Source of the DNA: Cycas panzhihuaensis
Lineage: Eukaryota > Cycadophyta
Assembly: GCA_023213395.1 (NCBI GenBank)
Contig: CM041465.1
Location: 128,781,741 to 128,845,740, forward strand
Direction of reading: 5' to 3'
DNA length: 64,000 nt
Shown here: piece after piece, positions 32,597 to 42,869 of the stretch
Layout: every line of letters starts with the position of its first letter
Numbering within the stretch: position 1 is the first letter of the stretch
Notes under the pieces: model-generated
The model's input: only the letters and a program-made list of their open reading frames with translations
Told to the model about the DNA's origin: nothing
Databases searched by the model: none
Made by a program: the position numbers and the translations under genes

Positions 32597-33720
32597 GTTG
32601 GACAAACATAGCCTTAAATGCATCTTTGTAGGATATGCAATCCATAGCAAAGCCTACAAGTTGTATGATCCGATTGGGAGAAAATGCATCTCTCAAGAGA
32701 TGTAATCTTTGTTGAGGATGATAAAAAGAGTTGGATATGGCATCAATCCAACCCCATTGACAAAGGGAAAAAGATTGTTGAGGACTTCCCTTCCCTCAAT
32801 CTTACACACCATGTTCTTCATACGCACCTTCATGCGTCTACTTCATCTTCATCTGCTCCACTTGAACCTTCCACTTCATCTTCTGCTGCTCCTACACTTA
32901 GACCAGAAGTTATTGAGGTTCATGCCACATCATTCTGAAGTTACCTAAGTGGTACACTCAAGCAGTGCAGGATGGTCAAATCATTGAAGGGAAACGTCCA
33001 TCAAAGTATCGGCAGCAAACAAACTTTGCACTTATGGCTGAAGTGCTTTCTATTGATGAGCCTACTACCTTTGCAGAGGCTTCACAAAGTGATAGTTGGA
33101 AAGCTGCCATGGATGAGGAGATTCAATCCATTCACAAGAATGGTACTTGGGACTTGGTCGAATTGCCTCCACACAAACAGGCAATCAGTTGTAAATGGGT
33201 CTACAAGACCAAATTCCATTCTGATGGGACACTCAAGTGACATAAAGCAAGACTTGTGGCAAAGGGGTTTAAACAAATAGAAGGAATTGATTACGAGGAG
33301 ACCTTTGCACTGTAAACATGAACACCATCGGACTTCTCTTGGCCTTAGCCGCACAATGCAAATGGGCGTATATCGGATGGGCCAGAGCGCCTTCCTCAGC
33401 AGCGATCTTCAAGAGGAGGTATACTTGGAGCAACAAACTAGTTACAAGGAACAAGGCAAGGAGCATTTAGTATGTCGCCACAAGAAGGCTTTGTATGGCT
33501 TGAAGCAAGCTCCTAGGGCATGGTACGCAAAAATCGATGAATACTTTTTGAGACATGGGTTTCATCGATCCACATCGATCCAAACTTGTACATCAAACAT
33601 GAACATCACCATGTCACTTATATTGCCTTGTATGTAGGCGACTTAGTGATCACGGGTGATGACACTAAGCTCATCAATGTTCTCCAAGATGATTTGAAGA
33701 GAAGTTTTGAGATGTGATCT
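32597..33720 (+). pseudogene. Copia-5 partial copy: reverse transcriptase, broken
   Basis: The frame at 32965-33240 has ALMAEVLSIDEPTTF, WKAAMDEEIQSIHKNGTWDL and SCKWVYKTKFHSDG. A TGA at about 33238 and small indels near 33310-33390 break the YEETFAPVANMN and DVKSAFLNG blocks. The frame at 33287-33637 has [20 protein letters not shown]. The catalytic motif near 33636 reads YVGD where the second copy has YVDD. Most differences from the second copy fall at CAG, CTG or CCG. Confidence 0.85.
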
Positions 33721-34560
33721 TGGACTTCTCCATTACTTTCTAGGCTTTGAGGTATGGCGTGCGGGCTATATCTTCATTTCCCAAGCAAAATATGCTTGGG
33801 ACATCTTCTGAGATTCGGGATGCACTGTTGCAAGGCAGGCGCCTATACCCATGGAGAGCGACACCAAGCTTTCTCTTAATGAGGAAGTGAACCCGTGAAT
33901 CCCACACTTTACCTGGGTTGATTGGGAGTCTCATTTATCTCACCAACACTCGTAGGATATTTCATTCTTTGTTGGGATTTGCTCACGTTACATGTCTCAA
34001 CCCAATCGGATACCTTTGGAATGCGACAAAGCATACTCAAGTATATCAAAGGAACATTGCGGCTTGGACTTGAGTATGTACATAAGGAGAACTTCACTTT
34101 GGAGGGGTTCTCGATTACGATTAGGCGAGGATGCCGAGGATAGCGGAAATCTACCTCGGGTTCTTGTTTTACCCTTGGTTCAAGTTTGTTTCATGGAGTT
34201 GCAAGAAGCAACCAAATGTTAACTTGTCCTCCATCAGGCAGTACAAAGCTGCGATCAACGCACTTGTGAGGCTATCGCTCGACGGATTCTTGGTGAGCTT
34301 GGATTTCAGCGTGATGACCGGCCTTTATTGTGACAATCAGAGTGTCCTCAAGCTAACTAAGAATCACATTTTCCACATGCACGGACCAAGCATATTGAAG
34401 TTCACCACCATTTCATCAGGGAGCATGTACACAGCGGTGAGATCACACTTCAATATCGACCAACGGAGGAACAGACGGCAGATATCTTTACCAAGCCACT
34501 TGGTAGAGACAAATTTGTAAAATTCGAGAGATGGTCTTGGTGTCCAGGCTTAACATTATA
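33721..34560 (+). pseudogene. Copia-5 partial copy: RNase H, broken
   Basis: Short frames carry GVSFISPTL-type shadows; the real blocks (LIYLTNT, LGLEYVHKENFTLEG, LYCDNQSVLKLTKN, ADIFTKPLGRDKFVKF) are spread over shifted frames. The DNA is nearly the same as 40520-41190. The many one- and two-base differences at CNG sites make it likely that part of the breakage is sequencing error. Confidence 0.8.
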
Positions 34561-34573
34561 AGCGATGAGGGGG

Positions 34574-35150
34574 TGTTAAACCTTATGTTTAAATGTTAAG
34601 TGAATGTATTTTTATTTTTCATGTAATATATGCACTTTATACTTTAGGGGTGACTTATCACTTAAGTGATAAAGTGCACACCCACATTCTTCCTAGTGAC
34701 ACAACGTTGTCACTAAAGGGTCAATGGACCCTCATGCACCTTTTTGAGTAACCCAAGTGATGTATCTTGGATGTTTGGCACTTGTCAAACATCCAAGGCC
34801 TAAATGAGGATCCAAGCACTTTTGCTCATGATCCAAGTCATGTATCTTGGATGTTTGACACTTGTCAAACATCCAAGGCCTTAGGTCTCTCATTTCACTC
34901 TATATAAAGAGACCTCTCCTCATTGTTTCATAAGGAGAGTTGGAGCTGTATTGTTATGCTATCAGTTTGCTAATCAAACTGTTTTCTTCTTGGGAGGTTG
35001 GACCAATTCCAACTCCACATATTGGGTATCATTTTCTCTTTCTCCTATTTCAGTTTGTGCTCTTTATGCTTTCATGCTTTCATGCATTTATAGTATTGTG
35101 ATTGTACTTATGATCTTGGGATTAATGTGGCCTAATGCCCATTTTCCACA
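34574..35150 (+). repeat. Copia-5 central LTR
   Basis: Starts TGTTAAACCTTATG after a G run and ends CATTTTCCACA, then two bases and a PBS. It therefore acts both as 3' LTR of the partial copy and 5' LTR of the full copy. It holds the 18-bp palindrome (34655-34672), two copies of the 32-bp hairpin (34766-34797, 34846-34877) and TATATAAA at 34911. Confidence 0.93.
34911..34918 (+). promoter_or_regulatory. Copia-5 TATA box
   Basis: TATATAAA, about 240 bp before the LTR end and 34 bp after the second hairpin. The same box is at 41537-41544 in the other LTR. Confidence 0.65.
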
Positions 35151-35152
35151 TT

Positions 35153-35164
35153 TGGTATTAGAGC
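35153..35164 (+). promoter_or_regulatory. Copia-5 primer-binding site
   Basis: TGGTATTAGAGC, two bases after the LTR end. Confidence 0.88.
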
Positions 35165-35599
35165 CGCGCCCCGGGTTCCATCCCCGCTACCTCCTGCCGT
35201 TGCACGAATTGCACGGTGGATGTGCGGAAATCGCTGACAAGGGTGTGAAAGCCAGGCGGTAATGTTGTCTGTTTGTGGAGTCCTCTCTACTACTGTTTAA
35301 GCACTGTTAGCTTTTTTTTTTTTTTTTAGCTCTGATACCATGTTAACTTCGCCGTCATACCAAAACCTCAGCCAATGCTGAGCTCTTCCTCGGTGAGTCG
35401 GCCTGATCCACTTTAGCATCCGAAGACTTGATCACGCCAACTAAGCGGTCTAGCATATCGATTTTCATTAAGCACGATCGGATACACTTGATCCGGCTCT
35501 GCAGCTCGGCTCTTAGTCATCTGGGCTGCCACATCAAGAATCGCCAACTCGGGTCCACACCGGAATCCAACATTTTCCGGAAGTCGCCGGCACACACTT

Positions 35600-35935
35600 C
35601 AAGTGCCAAATCGGACACTTTCAAGTGCCAAATCGAGACACATTCATCGCCAAATCAAGACACATTCACGCCAAATCGGCACACATTCACCGCCAACTCG
35701 GAAGATATTCCAAGACATTCAAGCCGCCACACACATTGTCGCCAACTCAAGAAGATTCCACCAAGATTGGCGCCAACTCAAAGATCAAAGACATTCAAGC
35801 CGCCACCACTCACACATTGGCGCCAACTCAAGAAGATTCCACCGGCATTGGCTACCAACAAGAAGATTCCAAAGACATTCAAGTCGCCATTTCACTCACA
35901 CATTGGCTGCCAACTCAGCAGTATTCCAGCTCAGC
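35600..35935 (+). repeat. Leader minisatellite of Copia-5
   Basis: Variants of GCCAACTCAAGAAGATTCCA, GACATTCAAGCCGCCA and CACACATTGGCGCCAACTC recur in irregular alternation, with an earlier simpler part (GCCAAATCGAGACACATTCA types). Units are roughly 20-65 bp. Stop codons are scarce in every plus frame. Confidence 0.8.
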
Positions 35936-36833
35936 AGTGGAAATACAATCTCTTGATAGCATTTTTTTAACAAAATGCCCTTTTGCTCATGTGAATTAAT
36001 TCTCTTTTTAAGGTTTTAAGAGATTTTTTTTTTAATTTCTTAAAGGGGGGAAATTTTAAAAGACTTTAAGTCTTTTTAGCTGGGCCTACTTAAATTTTTT
36101 TTTTACATTGGCACTCTTGATTCTCAAAAGTACTTTTGTACTTACTGTCTTAAGCTTTTTTTAGCACACTTTCATGCTATTAAAGCATCATTGAGCTTAA
36201 TTATTGTGATCAAGAGGAATATTTTCATTGTAAAGGTGAAGAAATTACCACCTAACTTCAGTTTTTGGCACCTTGCATGGTGACCTTGACCTTCTTCAGT
36301 TCAAAAAGGAAGGCTCATTGTGAAAAGTAATAAAATCACTTTTTCTTGTTGGAGTGTTGAGACATTTTAAGTCTCAACAGTGCTGTGGAGTTTGTGTTGG
36401 ACTTTGGAGCAATTTCTTGAGTACATTTCATCATTTCATCGATTTTGAGCTTAAAAGGAACCCTCTTTCTTTGTCATCAAAGGTTCCTTACATCCTTTTT
36501 AAGTACTCAAAGTACTTTTCATTGTACTCAAGCATACATAGCACCTCACTTGGATCATAAAGCACTTGAAACTGCTTTGTGCTCATTCTTTGTAAGCCAA
36601 AAAGGCATAAAAATATCCAAGTAAGAAGATTCACTTACACTTGTTTAAAAGTGAACTTAAACTCTGTTGGAGAGGCTCGAAAAAGGTTCAAACCTTGCCT
36701 CTGAATTAACCTTAAGCTTGGTGCATTCCCTAGGGGACCAACCGACCGTGCAGTCGGTGCCACGACAATTAAGGTTGCTTGAGGGAAAGGAGGTTCGAAA
36801 AGGGTGTTATTGGGGCTGTGAATCCCAGGGAAA

Positions 36834-36850
36834 GCATGGTACGTCCATGC
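36834..36850 (+). promoter_or_regulatory. Stem-loop in conserved leader of Copia-5
   Basis: GCATGGTACGTCCATGC, identical to 24553-24569 in Copia-4; 6-bp stem, TACGT loop. Confidence 0.55.
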
Positions 36851-37055
36851 AGATCAACCCTACCTGCCTTATCCTAGATTTAACTTGGTCCTCCACCTCA
36901 TTAGCCAGAGTCCTCCACCTCTCTTCACCCCATTGGTTGTTGGATCTTCTTGTAAGATCAGGACTAGTGGTGTTGTTTGAAGGTGGGTCTTAAGCGACAA
37001 AGCTTTTGAAGTTTCCAAGTTATCTGCTAGCTTCAAGTGTTACTCAAGTGGAAAG

Positions 37056-37860
37056 ATGGCTGCCATAAATATGCTTAATGCTTGTACCATAAGGCTAACG
37101 GGGCAATCAAATTATCAAGAATGGAAAAGAATCACATAAAATCTCTTGATAATGAATGAGTTCTGGGGATATGTTTCTGGAAGAATCCCCAATCCTACAC
37201 TTGTGGTTAATGATAATCAACCCGCACTGTGGATGTTCAACTTGTTCTCGCATGGGAGGCCAAAGACGAAATTGCCTTGGCTTTCATTCGTATGGTTGTG
37301 GACATACATGTAGACCAAAATATTATTTCTACACTATCTTCTAAAGAAGCATGGGACACCTTGTCCTCTTTGTATGAAAGGCGAGATGAAGCTCGCATTT
37401 TGATGATAAAAGCTAAATTATACTCCATCAAATTTGTAAGGCCAATGTCGGCATTCATGTCCTCTGTTAAGGAGGTTTGTAATGAATTTACTAATTTAGG
37501 TAGTCCGCCTACAAGAGATGAAATCATAGCCTCCATCACAAAAGCATTGCCAAAGGACTACAATGGCTTTATATCATCAACTACACGAGATGGTTCACTA
37601 AGGGGATGATACCAATCAACTTGAAAGCTTATTGCTTCAAGAAGAACAAATTTATGCTAAGGATAATGAAGAACCATCTACATCAGGTGCTTTCACAGCA
37701 AGGGCCAAGACAAATCAAAAATCCAAAACTGCATTCACAAAGCAGTTTGGAAATATGAACATGGATCTTCCAAATCCAATGTCGTATGCCATTATTGTGG
37801 CATTCCTGGCCACATTGCACCTGAGTGCAGAAAGAAGCAAGCAGATCTTCAAAGACAGCA
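37056..37860 (+). pseudogene. Copia-5 gag, frames broken
   Basis: Start ATG at 37056 gives MAAINMLNACTIRLTG, the family gag start. A TAA near 37138 and an indel near 37220 lead to the frame at 37229-37609 with LYERRDEARILMIKAKLYSI and ITKALPKDYNGF. The zinc knuckle CHYCGIPGHIAPEC (about 37784-37825) is intact but in another frame. A glutamine-rich tail follows with PPRPNRGAYRGG. Some breaks may be base-calling errors. Confidence 0.85.
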
Positions 37861-38310
37861 GCCACAGGGTCAAAGACAACAGCAGCCACGACATCAGTTT
37901 CAACAAAGGTTCCAACAGTCAAATCAGCAGCAGTTTCCCCCTCGACCAAATCGAGGTGCCTATCGAGGAGGTCCACAAGGAGGGGGGGGTCAAAGAAGTG
38001 GCTACCAACGCCATTATAATCAGTTTGCCAATGACGACAAACTACTTTGTGCATACCAATCATCCAAGGTTGACAACACTTGGATTGTCGATTCAGGAGC
38101 TACTCGACATATGACAGGGAGTGAAGAACTCCTATGCAACATCAAGGAAGGTAAAGGTCATTTAGTGACCTTTGGAAATCTTGAATCGCTTGAGGTTTCG
38201 TGAATACGCACCATAGCTCCTTTGCAGTCTCCTCAAAATCCTTCCGCATCATTTCCCAACAAAGGATGCCTACTTCATTCCTTCTATGGAGAAGAATCGC
38301 TCTCTGTTAG
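37861..38310 (+). pseudogene. Copia-5 protease
   Basis: The glutamine- and glycine-rich linker leads to NTWIVDSGATRHMTGSEELL near 38075-38130, an intact DSG active site. The frame continues with KEGKGHLVTFGNLESLE until an indel near 38200. The end (LLSVSR, MNKQHMSVLF) lies in shifted frames. Confidence 0.85.
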
Positions 38311-39190
38311 CCGATGAACAAGCAACACATGAGCGTACTATTTAAAATGGGAAATGTATTATTTGTGACAAAGATGATCGGATCATATTTGTCAGAGCCT
38401 ATGAGGATCAAGGTCTTTACAAGTTGGATGCCAATAATATTACTCTTAATTCTGCTTACTTTGGTTCCACATCTTTGTCAAAAATTCAGTTATGGCATCA
38501 ACGTCTAGGACATTTAAGCCTAGACAATCAAGGCGAGATGACATACAAACGCATGGTGTATGGGCTTCCAAAGATGTATGGTTCAAAATGTCTTTGCGAA
38601 GCTTGCATAATGGGGACACAACATCGACTGCCTTTTTCTAAAGGCAAAGCATGGCGTGCATCTTATCCTTTGCAATTAGTTCACTCAGACTTGTGTGGAC
38701 CCATGTCCACCCACTCCTTTGGAGGAGCATTGTACTACATATCTTTTATTGATGACTTCTCTCACAAAGTGCGGGTCTACTTCCTAAAGCAAAAATCGGA
38801 AGCCTTCTCCAAGTTCAAAGAGTTCAAGGCGGAAGTAGAAAATGAATCGCTACTCAATTGGCACATTAAGGTCGATAATGGAGGTGAATTCACTTCAAAT
38901 GAATTCAACCAATTTTGCAAGGATAATGGAATTGGCGGCAACTCACGACTCCTCATACTCCTCAAAGAAATGGAGTCTCCGAGAGGATGAATAGAACATT
39001 GGCTAATAAAGCGAACAATGATGCATGCAAAAGGGCTTCCAAGAGTTTCTTGGGCGAAGCATTTCTTACATTTGCCTATGTGGCCAATCAAGTCCTACAA
39101 TGAGGTCATCAATATCACACCGAGGAGGCATGGTGCGGAAAGAAGCCAACTATCACCATTTGAGGACATTCGGGTGTCTGCGATATGCAC
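38311..39190 (+). pseudogene. Copia-5 full copy: integrase, frames broken
   Basis: The frame at 38424-38990 carries LWHQRLGHLSLDN, CLCEACIMG, HSDLCGPMSTHS and FIDDFSHKVRVYFLK. It then shifts at indels near 38850 and 38874, so that RSDNGGEF is split. Each of these differs from the partial copy at a CTGG or CAG word. The ERMNRTL block follows near 38985 in a third frame. Confidence 0.88.
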
Positions 39191-40513
39191 ATACCGGATC
39201 AACAAAGAACTAAGTTGGACAAACATAGCCTTAAATGCATCTTTGTAGGATATGCAATCCATAGCAAAGCCTACAAGTTGTATGATCCAGTTGGGAGAAA
39301 AATGCATCTCTCAAGAGATGTAATCTTTGTTGAGGATGATCAAAAAGAGTTGGATATGGCATCAATCCATCCCCCCATTGACAAAGGGAAAAAGATTGTT
39401 GAGGACTTCCCTTCCCCTCAATCTTACACACCATGTTCTTCATCTGCACCTTCTGTACCGTCTACTTCATCTTCATCTGCTCCACTTGAACCTTCCACTT
39501 CATCTTCTGCTGCTCCTACACTTAGACCAGAAGTTATTGAGGTTCATGCCACATCATTACAGAAGTTACCTAAGTGGTACACTCAAACGGTACAGGATGG
39601 TCAAATCATTGAAGGGAAACGTCCATCAAAGTATCGGCAGCAAACAAACTTTGCACTTATGGCTGAAGTGCTTTCTATTGATGAGCCTACTACCTTTGCA
39701 GAGGCTTCACAAAGTGATAGTTGGAAAGCTGCCATGGATGAGGAGATTCAATCCATTCACAAGAATGGTACTTGGGACTTGGTCGAATTGCCTCCACACA
39801 AACAGGTAATCAGTTGTAAATGGGTCTACAAGACCAAATTCCATTCTGATGGGACACTCAAGCGACATAAAGCAAGACTTGTGGCAAAGGGGTTTAAACA
39901 AATAGAAGGAATTGATTACGAGGAGACCTTTGCACCTGTAGCAAACATGAACACCATCAGACTTCTCTTGGCCTTAGCTGCACAATGCAAATGGGCCGTA
40001 TATCAGATGGACGTGAAGAGCGCCTTCCTCAACGGCAATCTTCAAGAGGAGGTATACTTGGAGCAACCTCCTGGTTACAAGGAACAAGGCAAGGAGCATT
40101 TAGTATGTCGCCTCAAGAAGGCTTTGTATGGCTTGAAGCAAGCTCCTAGGGCATGGTATGCAAAAATCGATGAATACTTTTTGAGACATGGGTTTCATCG
40201 ATCCACATCTGATCCAAACTTGTACATCAAACATGAACATCACCATGTCACTTATATTGCCTTGTATGTAGACGACTTAGTGATCACGGGTGATGACACT
40301 AAGCTCATCAATGTTCTCCAAGATGATTTGAAGAGAAGTTTTGAGATGACTGATCTTGGACTTCTCCATTACTTTCTAGGCTTTGAGGTATGTGACGGTC
40401 TATATCTTCATTTCCCAAGCAAAATATGCTTGGGACATCTTGCAGAGATTCAGGATGCACGACTGCAAGACAACGCCTATACCCATGGAGAACGGCACCA
40501 AGCTTTCTCTTAA
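39191..40513 (+). pseudogene. Copia-5 full copy: linker and reverse transcriptase, long open frame
   Basis: One open frame of about 440 residues. It begins in the integrase tail (HSLKCIFVGYAIHSKAYKLY), passes a serine/proline linker, and includes [80 protein letters not shown] and LYVDDLVITGDD with both catalytic aspartates. It copies genomic RNA into DNA in the particle. The frame is lost near 40400 at an indel. This is the best RT in the window. Confidence 0.9.
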
Positions 40514-41190
40514 TGAGGAAGCTGAACCAGCAGATCCCACACTTTCTGTAGCTTGATTGGGAGTCTCATTTATCTCACCAACACTCGGTCGGATATTTCA
40601 TTTGCTTTTGGGATTTGCTCACGTTACATGTCTCAACCCAATCAGATACACTGGAATGCAGCAAAACGCATACTCAAGTATATCAAAGGAACATTGCAGC
40701 TTGGACTTGAGTATGTACATAAGGAGAACTTCACTTTGGAGGGTTCTCGATTACGATTAGGCGGGATGCGGGATAGCGAAATCTACCTCGGGTTACTGTT
40801 TTACCCTTGGTTCAGCAGCTGTTTCATGGAGTTGCAAGAAGCAACCAAATGTTACCTTGTCCTCCACTAAAGCAGAGTACAAAGTCGATCAACGCGACTT
40901 GTGAGGCTATCCGGCCGGCCACGGATTCTTGGTGAGCTTGGATTTCAGCGGCCGTGACCGGCCTTCATTGTGACAATCAAAGTGTCCTCAAGCTAACTAA
41001 GAATCCTGTTTTCCACGCACGGACCAAGCATATTGAAGTTCACCACCATTTCATCAGGGAGCATGTACACAACGGTGAGATCACACTTCAATATCGACCA
41101 ACGGAGGAACAGACGGCAGATATCTTTACCAAGCCACTTGGTAGAGACAAATTTGTAAAATTCGAGAGATGGTCTTGGTGTCAGGCTTAA
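40514..41190 (+). pseudogene. Copia-5 full copy: RNase H, frames broken
   Basis: The frame at 40553-40870 has GSLIYLTNTRSDISFAFG and NAAKRILKYIKGTLQLGLEY. Indels near 40750-40960 hide the first aspartate and the glutamate blocks. The frame at 40954-41190 has LHCDNQSVLKLTKNPVFHAR and TADIFTKPLGRDKFVKFE, so the third aspartate is intact. A TGA-free end runs to about 41190. Confidence 0.85.
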
Positions 41191-41199
41191 CATTATAAG

Positions 41200-41212
41200 C
41201 GATGAAGGGGGG
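41200..41212 (+). promoter_or_regulatory. Copia-5 polypurine tract
   Basis: CGATGAAGGGGGG-type purine run immediately before TGTTAAACC. The central LTR has the same at 34563-34573. Confidence 0.75.
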
Positions 41213-41786
41213 TGTTAAACCTTATGTTTAAATGTTAAGTGAATGTATTTTGTTTTCATGTAATATATGCACTTTATACTTTAGGGGTGACTTATCACTT
41301 AAGTGATAAAGTGCACACCACATTCTTCCTAGTGACACAACGTTGTCACTAAAGGGTCAATGGACCCTCATGCACCTTTTGAGTAACCCAAGTGATGTAT
41401 CTTGGATGTTTGACACTTGTCAAACATCCAAGGCCTTAAATGAGGATCCAAGCACTTTTGCTCATGATCCAAGTCATGTATCTTGGATGTTTGACACTTG
41501 TCAAACATCCAAGGCCTTAGGTCTCTCATTTCACTCTATATAAAGAGACCTCTCCTCATTGTCTCATAAGGAGAGTTGGGGCTGTATTGTTATGCTATCA
41601 GTTTGCTAATCAAACTGTTTTCTTCTTGGGAGGTTGGACCAATTCCAACTCCACATATTGGGTATCATTTTCTCTTGCTCCTATTTCAGTTTGTGCTCTT
41701 TATGCTTTCATGCTTTCATGCATTTATAGTATTGTGATTGTACTTATGATCTTGGGATTAATGTGGCCTAATGCCCATTTTCCACA
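41213..41786 (+). repeat. Copia-5 3' LTR
   Basis: 574 bp against 577 bp for the central LTR, with very few differences. Palindrome at 41292-41309, hairpins at 41401-41432 and 41482-41513 with perfect 14-bp arms, TATATAAA at 41537. The next five bases are AGGAA; the matching left copy is lost. Confidence 0.93.
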
Positions 41787-42869
41787 AGGAATTCTCTACA
41801 ATTGTCTTGCCTTTATCAAGAGGAATATGAATGGAGGTAGGGTCCATTCCCTCATTGTCCTCGGTGAAAATTACATCCCTAGTTATATGTGCCTTTTTAC
41901 CAATGGGGTCATATACCTGATAAGGTTTACTACCAGTTGCGTAATTGATAAAGATGCATTTTAAGCTTTTATCATTAAATGTATGCCTTTGCTATAGGAG
42001 AACGTGCATGTAGGTTGTGCATTTGAATGTGTGAAGATGGTTGATAGTATGTCTCCTACTGGGCCATGCCTCCTCTAGTGTCATATCCTAGACCACAGTT
42101 GTGTAGCTTTTATTTGTAACATAGGCAGATGTGTGAAGTGTTTCTATTTAGTATGACTATGAGAGATCTTTTGCTTGTATCATTCCCTTTGCTTTACTTA
42201 GAAGTGTCCTTTTCATCCTTTCTACTACACTATTTTGTTGTGGTGTTTATGGAGCAATAAATTGACGTTTGATGCCATTATCAATGTAGAACTGGTTAAA
42301 TTCTTTAGATGTAAACTCACCATCTTTGTTAGATCGTAGTATCTTTATTTGCATACCTGACTCCTCCTCTACAACAAGTTTGGATTCTTTGAACTTTGAG
42401 AATGTTTTTGATTTGTGTTTTATACAATATATCCAAATCTTATGTGAGAAATCATCAATGAAGGTGATGAAGTAGAGTGCTCTACTTAGATATGAGTGGA
42501 CATAGGTCCATAAATATCAGTGTATACCAGTTGTAATAATTGTTTTGCTCTTCATACTTTACCTTTTTGAAAAGATTCTCTATATTGTTTTTTCATTATG
42601 CAGGTTTCACATAAGCATTTACCCCTTGAAATTTTGGGTAAGCCAAACACCATGTTTTTTTTAAACATCAATTTGATGCTCTCTAAGTTCAAATAACCTA
42701 GTTCGTTATGGCATAATTTTTCTTTGGTAAGTGATGGTGAGATATAGGCATGAGATTTACCAAGGGTTGCATCTAATTTATAAAGTCCATGGTCCTCATG
42801 ACCAATAGCAACAACTTGGTCTTTTCTGTCACTAATCATGCATTTCCTATTTTTAAATAGTATAGTCAT
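41787..42869 (-). pseudogene. Copia-2 integrase, broken
   Basis: On the minus strand, 42869-42552 carries LCHNELGYLNLESI and CLCETCIMKKQYRESF, the pre-integrase domain, with the second histidine of the HHCC set changed to tyrosine. The core and tail follow in changing frames. Near 42100-41800 blocks matching MNRTLLSKAKGMIQ, MTLEEAWPS, KCIFINYATGSKPY and DPIGKKAHITRDVIF are read. The end is cut by Copia-5 at VENS. Confidence 0.82.

Larger units (their letters stand above)
35165..37055 (+). other. Copia-5 leader
   Basis: About 1.9 kb. It contains a long T run (35312-35327), a reverse-oriented PBS-like site (35329-35340), a GC-richer repeat block (about 35600-35935), an AT-rich part, then the conserved segment (about 36660-37050) shared with Copia-4, with the stem-loop at 36834-36850. 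Open frames of 117-180 residues overlap in all three plus frames across the repeat block; they are repeat-driven and not taken as genes. Confidence 0.7.
31676..41786 (+). mobile_element. Copia-5: young copia element with partial tandem copy
   Basis: Order: partial internal region from the end of protease to RNase H (31676-34573), LTR (34574-35150), PBS, full internal region (35153-41212), LTR (41213-41786). The two LTRs differ at only a handful of positions and the two RNase H/RT/integrase copies are almost identical. The right end is clean at 41786/41787. The left end lacks the 5' LTR, gag and most of the protease, together with about 180 bp of Copia-2. Copia-4 is a relative. Confidence 0.88.

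Noticed and set aside
35428-35970. 180-residue open frame in the Copia-5 leader
   Set aside because: It overlaps two other long plus frames, all caused by stop-poor tandem repeats; no domain and no counterpart in Copia-4.
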